Position numbers and translations under genes: made by a program
Part shown: one piece after another, positions 60,967 through 64,000 of the stretch
How positions within the stretch are numbered: the first letter of the stretch is position 1
Layout of the letters: each line of letters begins with the position of its first letter
From: Bacteroidaceae bacterium
GTDB lineage: Bacteria; Bacteroidota; Bacteroidia; Bacteroidales; Bacteroidaceae
DNA length: 64,000 nt
Direction: 5' to 3'
NCBI GenBank assembly: GCA_017469925.1
Contig: JAFUFK010000024.1
Span: 36,977 to 100,976, forward strand
The notes under the pieces: generated by a model
What the model was told of the DNA's origin: nothing
What the model saw: only the letters and a program-made list of their open reading frames with translations
Databases searched by the model: none

Positions 60967-62374
60967 TGTTTCTCGCCTTTTCAAGGATACGGCCATCTAC
61001 GGCCTGTCGAGCATCATCGGGCGCTTCCTCAACTACCTGCTCGTGCCGCTCTACACGCATTACATGCCCACCGAATCGGGCGACTACGGCATCTCGACCA
61101 ACGTCTATGCCTACACGGCACTCATCCTGGTACTGCTGACCTTCGGCATGGAGACGACGCTCTTCCGCTACGCCAATGACGAGCGCGAACGGCCCGATAC
61201 GGTGTTCTCTACGGGATTTGCACTGATAGGGACGCTGACGGCCCTGTTCCTGGCCCTCATCTTCGGGTTCATCACCCCCATTGCCGACCGCCTGGGCTAC
61301 AGCGAGCACCACGAATACCTGCTGATGATGTCCGCCGTCGTGGCCATGGACGCCCTGCAGGCGCTGCCTTTCTCTTATCTGCGGTTCCAGAAGCGGCCCA
61401 TACGGTTTGCTACGCTGAAGTTGCTGTTCATCTTCCTCAACATCGGGCTCAATCTGCTCTACTTCGTCGTACTGGGCAAGACGAGCGTCTTCTACGTCTT
61501 CTTCATCAACCTCCTGTGTACCAGCCTCATCACGCTCTGCTTCATCCCTGGGATGTTCAAGATTCAGTGGCACTTCGACGGGGCACTCCTGAAGCGTATG
61601 CTCTCCTATTCGTGGCCCATCCTCATCCTGGGCATTGCGGGCATCCTGAACCAGGTGGCCGACAAGATTCTCTTCCCCCTCGTCTATCCCGACAAGGCCG
61701 AGGCCAACGTCCAGTTGGGCATCTACGGCGGTTGCGTCAAGATAGCCATGATCATGGCCATGATTACCCAGGCCTTCCGTTACGCCTACGAGCCCATCGT
61801 CTTTGCCAAGGCCAAGGACCGCGACAGTAAGGAGTACTACGCCGTGGCCATGAAGTACTTCCTCATCTTCACCCTGCTGGCCTTCCTGTGCGTCATGGGC
61901 TACATCGACGTGCTCCAACTCATCCTCGGCCGCGGCTACCGCGAGGGGATGCAGGTGGTGCCCATCGTCATGGTGGCGGAGATAATGATGGGCGTCTATT
62001 TCAACCTCTCGTTCTGGTACAAACTCATCGACCGCACCATCTACGGTGCCGTGTTCTCCCTCCTGGGCTGTGCCGTGCTCTTCCTGGTCAACATCCTCTT
62101 CATCCCCCGCTACAGTTACATGGCCTGCGCCTGGGGCGGTGTGGCCGGCTACGGCACGGCGATGGTGCTCTCCTACATCGTCGGGCAGGTGAAGAACCCC
62201 ATCCCCTACCCCATGCGCAGCATCCTGACGTATGTGGCGATGACGGCCCTCTTCTACTGGCTCATGACCCTCGTGCCCGCGTCGTGGACCGTCGTCCTGC
62301 GCCTCGCCCTGAACACCCTGCTCATCCTCCTCTTCTGCGCCCACATCTACTGGCACGAAATCAGGAAAAAATAA
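60893..62374 (+). CDS. Polysaccharide flippase (Wzx/MATE-like)
   Basis: 493 residues with about 12-14 membrane helices. The N-terminal domain has DTAIYGLSSIIGRFLNYLLVPLYTHYMPTESGDYG, typical of Bacteroidetes polysaccharide-biosynthesis flippases, followed by TFGMETTLFRYA. It probably moves undecaprenyl-linked glycans across the inner membrane. Residues about 12-24 are repeat-derived and precede the conserved start near SRLFKDTAIYG; alternative starts inside the repeat are absent. Part of its 3' end is duplicated at 63808-63876. Confidence 0.9.
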   Translation: MNKQNIQIAKDTTPRPTREGQGGGSVSRLFKDTAIYGLSSIIGRFLNYLLVPLYTHYMPTESGDYGISTNVYAYTALILVLLTFGMETTLFRYANDERERPDTVFSTGFALIGTLTALFLALIFGFITPIADRLGYSEHHEYLLMMSAVVAMDALQALPFSYLRFQKRPIRFATLKLLFIFLNIGLNLLYFVVLGKTSVFYVFFINLLCTSLITLCFIPGMFKIQWHFDGALLKRMLSYSWPILILGIAGILNQVADKILFPLVYPDKAEANVQLGIYGGCVKIAMIMAMITQAFRYAYEPIVFAKAKDRDSKEYYAVAMKYFLIFTLLAFLCVMGYIDVLQLILGRGYREGMQVVPIVMVAEIMMGVYFNLSFWYKLIDRTIYGAVFSLLGCAVLFLVNILFIPRYSYMACAWGGVAGYGTAMVLSYIVGQVKNPIPYPMRSILTYVAMTALFYWLMTLVPASWTVVLRLALNTLLILLFCAHIYWHEIRKK

Positions 62375-62383
62375 CCGCTCAAA

Positions 62384-63742
62384 ATGGACAGAAGAGAATT
62401 CCTGAAGCGCTCTGCCCTGTTATCGGCAGCACTGGCCACAAGCGACATTGCTGAAGCAATAAACCTCACCCCAACCCTCTCCAAAGGGGAGGAAGAGAAT
62501 ACTTCTCCAAGTCAGGAGGGGGCCAGCCTTTTGGCCTCTGCACCCATGCTCCAAAACTATGCCGAGACGTCGATGGGCATTACCTTCGCAGTCAGCGACA
62601 TGGCCAACGGATATGTCATCTATGGCGAAAAGCCCGACCTGAGCGACGGACGAAAGGTCATGTGTGGAGGATATCGGACAACGGACATCGACGACCACAT
62701 CAGTCAGGTTCGCCTCACGGGCCTCCGTCCTTCCACCACCTATTACTACCGCATTGGTGCCGACCGCATCGCCTACAAAGGCGGATACGACATCAGAGTG
62801 ACGGGAAACGAGGAAGACAGGCGCATCTACAGCTTTACCACAGCAGGCAAACAGAGTCGCGCTCACTTCTGCGTCATCAACGATACGCACGTTCAGTGGG
62901 AACCCTTCGGACGAGCCATCGAGAAGATAGCCCAACTGGCTCCCTCCTGCGTCGTGTGGAATGGGGATGCGAGCAACTCGGAGGAAACCATCGAAGCCCA
63001 GACACGCATATTCCTGACACCCGAAATCGCACGCAAGGACTATGCCTGCCAGATTCCCTACCTCCTCTCTCCAGGCAACCACGACCTGCGTGGCTGGGCC
63101 AACCGCCATCTCGAACGCGTGTGGATGTATCGCCAACCCGAAGAGCGCACGAGTCGCAACTGGGACCTTGGGCGCAACTTTGCCGTTCGCATGGGTGACA
63201 TTGCCATGATAGGACTTGACACAGGCGAGGACAAGATGGACACCAATCCCAAGTTTGCAGGCACCTTCAACAGCAAGGCTTACCGGGAGGCTCAGACCGA
63301 GTGGCTTCGCGATGCGCTTCGCCAGCCCGAGATTGCCAAGGCCCCCTTCCTGGTGACCTTCTGTCACATCCCCCTCTTCGACCCTGACCCCAAGCGCAAC
63401 CCTGGCGACGTAAGTCCTGCCGACACCGACCCGCAGTACGACACCGACTATGCCATGTGGCAACGCACTTGTGCACAGTTGTGGACACCCCTGCTCGAGA
63501 AGGCCCGTTGCCAACTCATCATCACCGCCCACCAGCATCGCTATCGCTACGACAAGCCCACGGCCTCACGTCCCTGGGCGCAAATCGTGGGAGGCGGTCC
63601 TAACATGGACATCACCCGAAAGGGCAAGTTCCCCACCGTCATCGAAGGCGAAGTGAAGGACAATCAACTCTGCATCACCATCCACAACCTGCTCTCAGGC
63701 GAGGTGCAGGAGACGATGACCTTCAGTCGGCGTAAAAAGTAG
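62384..63742 (+). CDS. Exported metallophosphatase with Tat-type signal
   Basis: 452 residues. The N terminus DRREFLKRSALLSAALA has the twin-arginine pattern RR-x-FLK followed by a hydrophobic stretch. Residues about 60-140 look like the Fn3-like N-terminal domain of purple acid phosphatases (YRTTDIDDHISQVRLTGLRPSTTYYYRI). The metallophosphoesterase core shows VINDTHVQW, WNGDAS, SPGNHDLRGW, FCHIPLF and ITAHQHRYRY, the five metal-binding blocks. The stretch NLTPTLSKGEEENTSPSQEGAS after the signal is repeat R6. Substrate unknown. Starts nine bases after the flippase stop. Confidence 0.88.
   Translation: MDRREFLKRSALLSAALATSDIAEAINLTPTLSKGEEENTSPSQEGASLLASAPMLQNYAETSMGITFAVSDMANGYVIYGEKPDLSDGRKVMCGGYRTTDIDDHISQVRLTGLRPSTTYYYRIGADRIAYKGGYDIRVTGNEEDRRIYSFTTAGKQSRAHFCVINDTHVQWEPFGRAIEKIAQLAPSCVVWNGDASNSEETIEAQTRIFLTPEIARKDYACQIPYLLSPGNHDLRGWANRHLERVWMYRQPEERTSRNWDLGRNFAVRMGDIAMIGLDTGEDKMDTNPKFAGTFNSKAYREAQTEWLRDALRQPEIAKAPFLVTFCHIPLFDPDPKRNPGDVSPADTDPQYDTDYAMWQRTCAQLWTPLLEKARCQLIITAHQHRYRYDKPTASRPWAQIVGGGPNMDITRKGKFPTVIEGEVKDNQLCITIHNLLSGEVQETMTFSRRKK
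62466..62523. repeat. GC palindrome element R6 (degenerate) inside a gene
   Basis: CACCCCAACCCTCTCCAAAGGGGAGG followed by a partial second half (CTTCTCC...GGAGGGGG). It is translated between the Tat signal and the first domain of the metallophosphatase. Confidence 0.65.
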
Positions 63743-63753
63743 CAACAAATGCA

Positions 63754-63800
63754 AAGATGCTTGCATAGTCTTTGCTGAGTCGTGACCCTGTCCCGACCTT
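63754..63800 (-). repeat. D element, copy 4 (inverted, partial)
   Basis: ATGCAAAGATGCTTGCATAG and TCTTTGCTGAGTCG are the reverse complement of the central D element. It starts 12 bases after the metallophosphatase stop and joins a duplicated flippase tail. Confidence 0.75.
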
Positions 63801-63807
63801 GCGACGT

Positions 63808-63876
63808 AACACTCTGTTCATCCTCCTCTTCTGCAGGCACATCTATTGGCACGAAATCAGGAAGAAATAACCGCTC
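63808..63876 (+). pseudogene. Duplicated 3' end of the flippase gene
   Basis: 69 bases align without gaps to 62312-62380 (seven differences, about 90% identity). They encode NTLFILLFCRHIYWHEIRKK followed by the stop and nine further bases of the original spacer. No start or upstream coding remains. This looks like the remnant of a second flippase copy or of a tandem duplication around the metallophosphatase gene. Confidence 0.85.
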
Positions 63877-63938
63877 TGCCTGCTAAATTTCGTTACACAT
63901 CTCTAATCTATCGTGCGTACGCTCGCACATGCGCGTTG

Positions 63939-64000
63939 GAAACCAGTGACTGGTTAAGCCGAAACCAGTCACTGGTTTCGCCGAAAGGAGTCACTGGTTA
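63939..64000. repeat. Phased palindromic repeat, 22-bp period (site VI, cut by window end)
   Basis: GAAACCAGTsACTGGTT-type units begin at 63939, 63961 and 63983, exactly 22 bp apart. The core AACCAGT-x-ACTGGTT is a perfect 7-bp inverted repeat in units 1 and 2; unit 3 starts GAAAGGAGT. The array may continue beyond the window. 63877-63938 holds nothing else recognisable. Confidence 0.83.

Overview
The window looks like a chromosome segment from a Prevotella-like member of the Bacteroidales. The evidence is a ddlB/murB-free dcw order (murE-mraY-murD-ftsW-murG-murC-ftsQ-ftsA-ftsZ), recO/tRNA-Glu/rpsT near gyrB, paired methylmalonyl-CoA mutase subunits, proteins with Bacteroidetes-type C-terminal sorting tails, no consistent Shine-Dalgarno sequences, and many promoters of the Bacteroidetes form (-33 TTTG, about 20 nt, -7 TAnnTTTG). 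Genus is inferred, not proven. Most genes are GC-rich; 11.9-14.4 kb is clearly AT-rich.

Layout. 0-10 kb: peptidoglycan precursor and division operon. 10-11.3 kb: recO, tRNA-Glu, rpsT. 11.3-17.2 kb: an accessory interval between rpsT and gyrB with phased palindromes, a structured orphan RNA, an AT-rich DUF2971 gene, an AT-rich surface protein with a GC-rich tail, and an AlbA_2/ATPase gene flanked by near-identical direct repeats. 17.2-26.7 kb: gyrB-bcp-small membrane protein, ung-DUF3109, a sodium:alanine symporter, gpmI, and a secreted GH2 glycosidase. 26.7-36.9 kb: two paralogous macroglobulin-like surface proteins around a secreted BNR-repeat protein. 37-42 kb: mutA-mutB, tRNA-Gln, and a gluconate 5-dehydrogenase-like SDR. 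42-54.6 kb: a histidine kinase and a short Fis-type response regulator, divergent from a six-gene export operon (TolC, HlyD, three FtsX-type permeases, one ATPase). 54.6-64 kb: ruvB-tyrS-lipoprotein-size hypothetical, a secreted OB-fold protein, an SpmA/SpmB-like fusion, a polysaccharide flippase, a Tat-type metallophosphatase and a duplicated flippase tail.

The least ordinary content is non-coding. (1) At least six intergenic sites carry 3-5 copies of a short palindromic unit with exact or near-exact spacing of 21, 22 or 23 bp; the unit sequence differs at every site but the architecture is the same. (2) A GC-rich paired-palindrome element bounded by GACCC...GGGTC occurs about six times and always reaches into a coding sequence, supplying odd protein termini or an internal segment. 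(3) A 70-140 bp multi-palindrome element ('D element') occurs four times; one copy supplies the -33 box of gyrB. (4) A roughly 318-nt structured RNA with its own promoter and terminator lies downstream of rpsT and matches no RNA family I can name.

All functional calls are from reading sequence and motifs only; no search was run.
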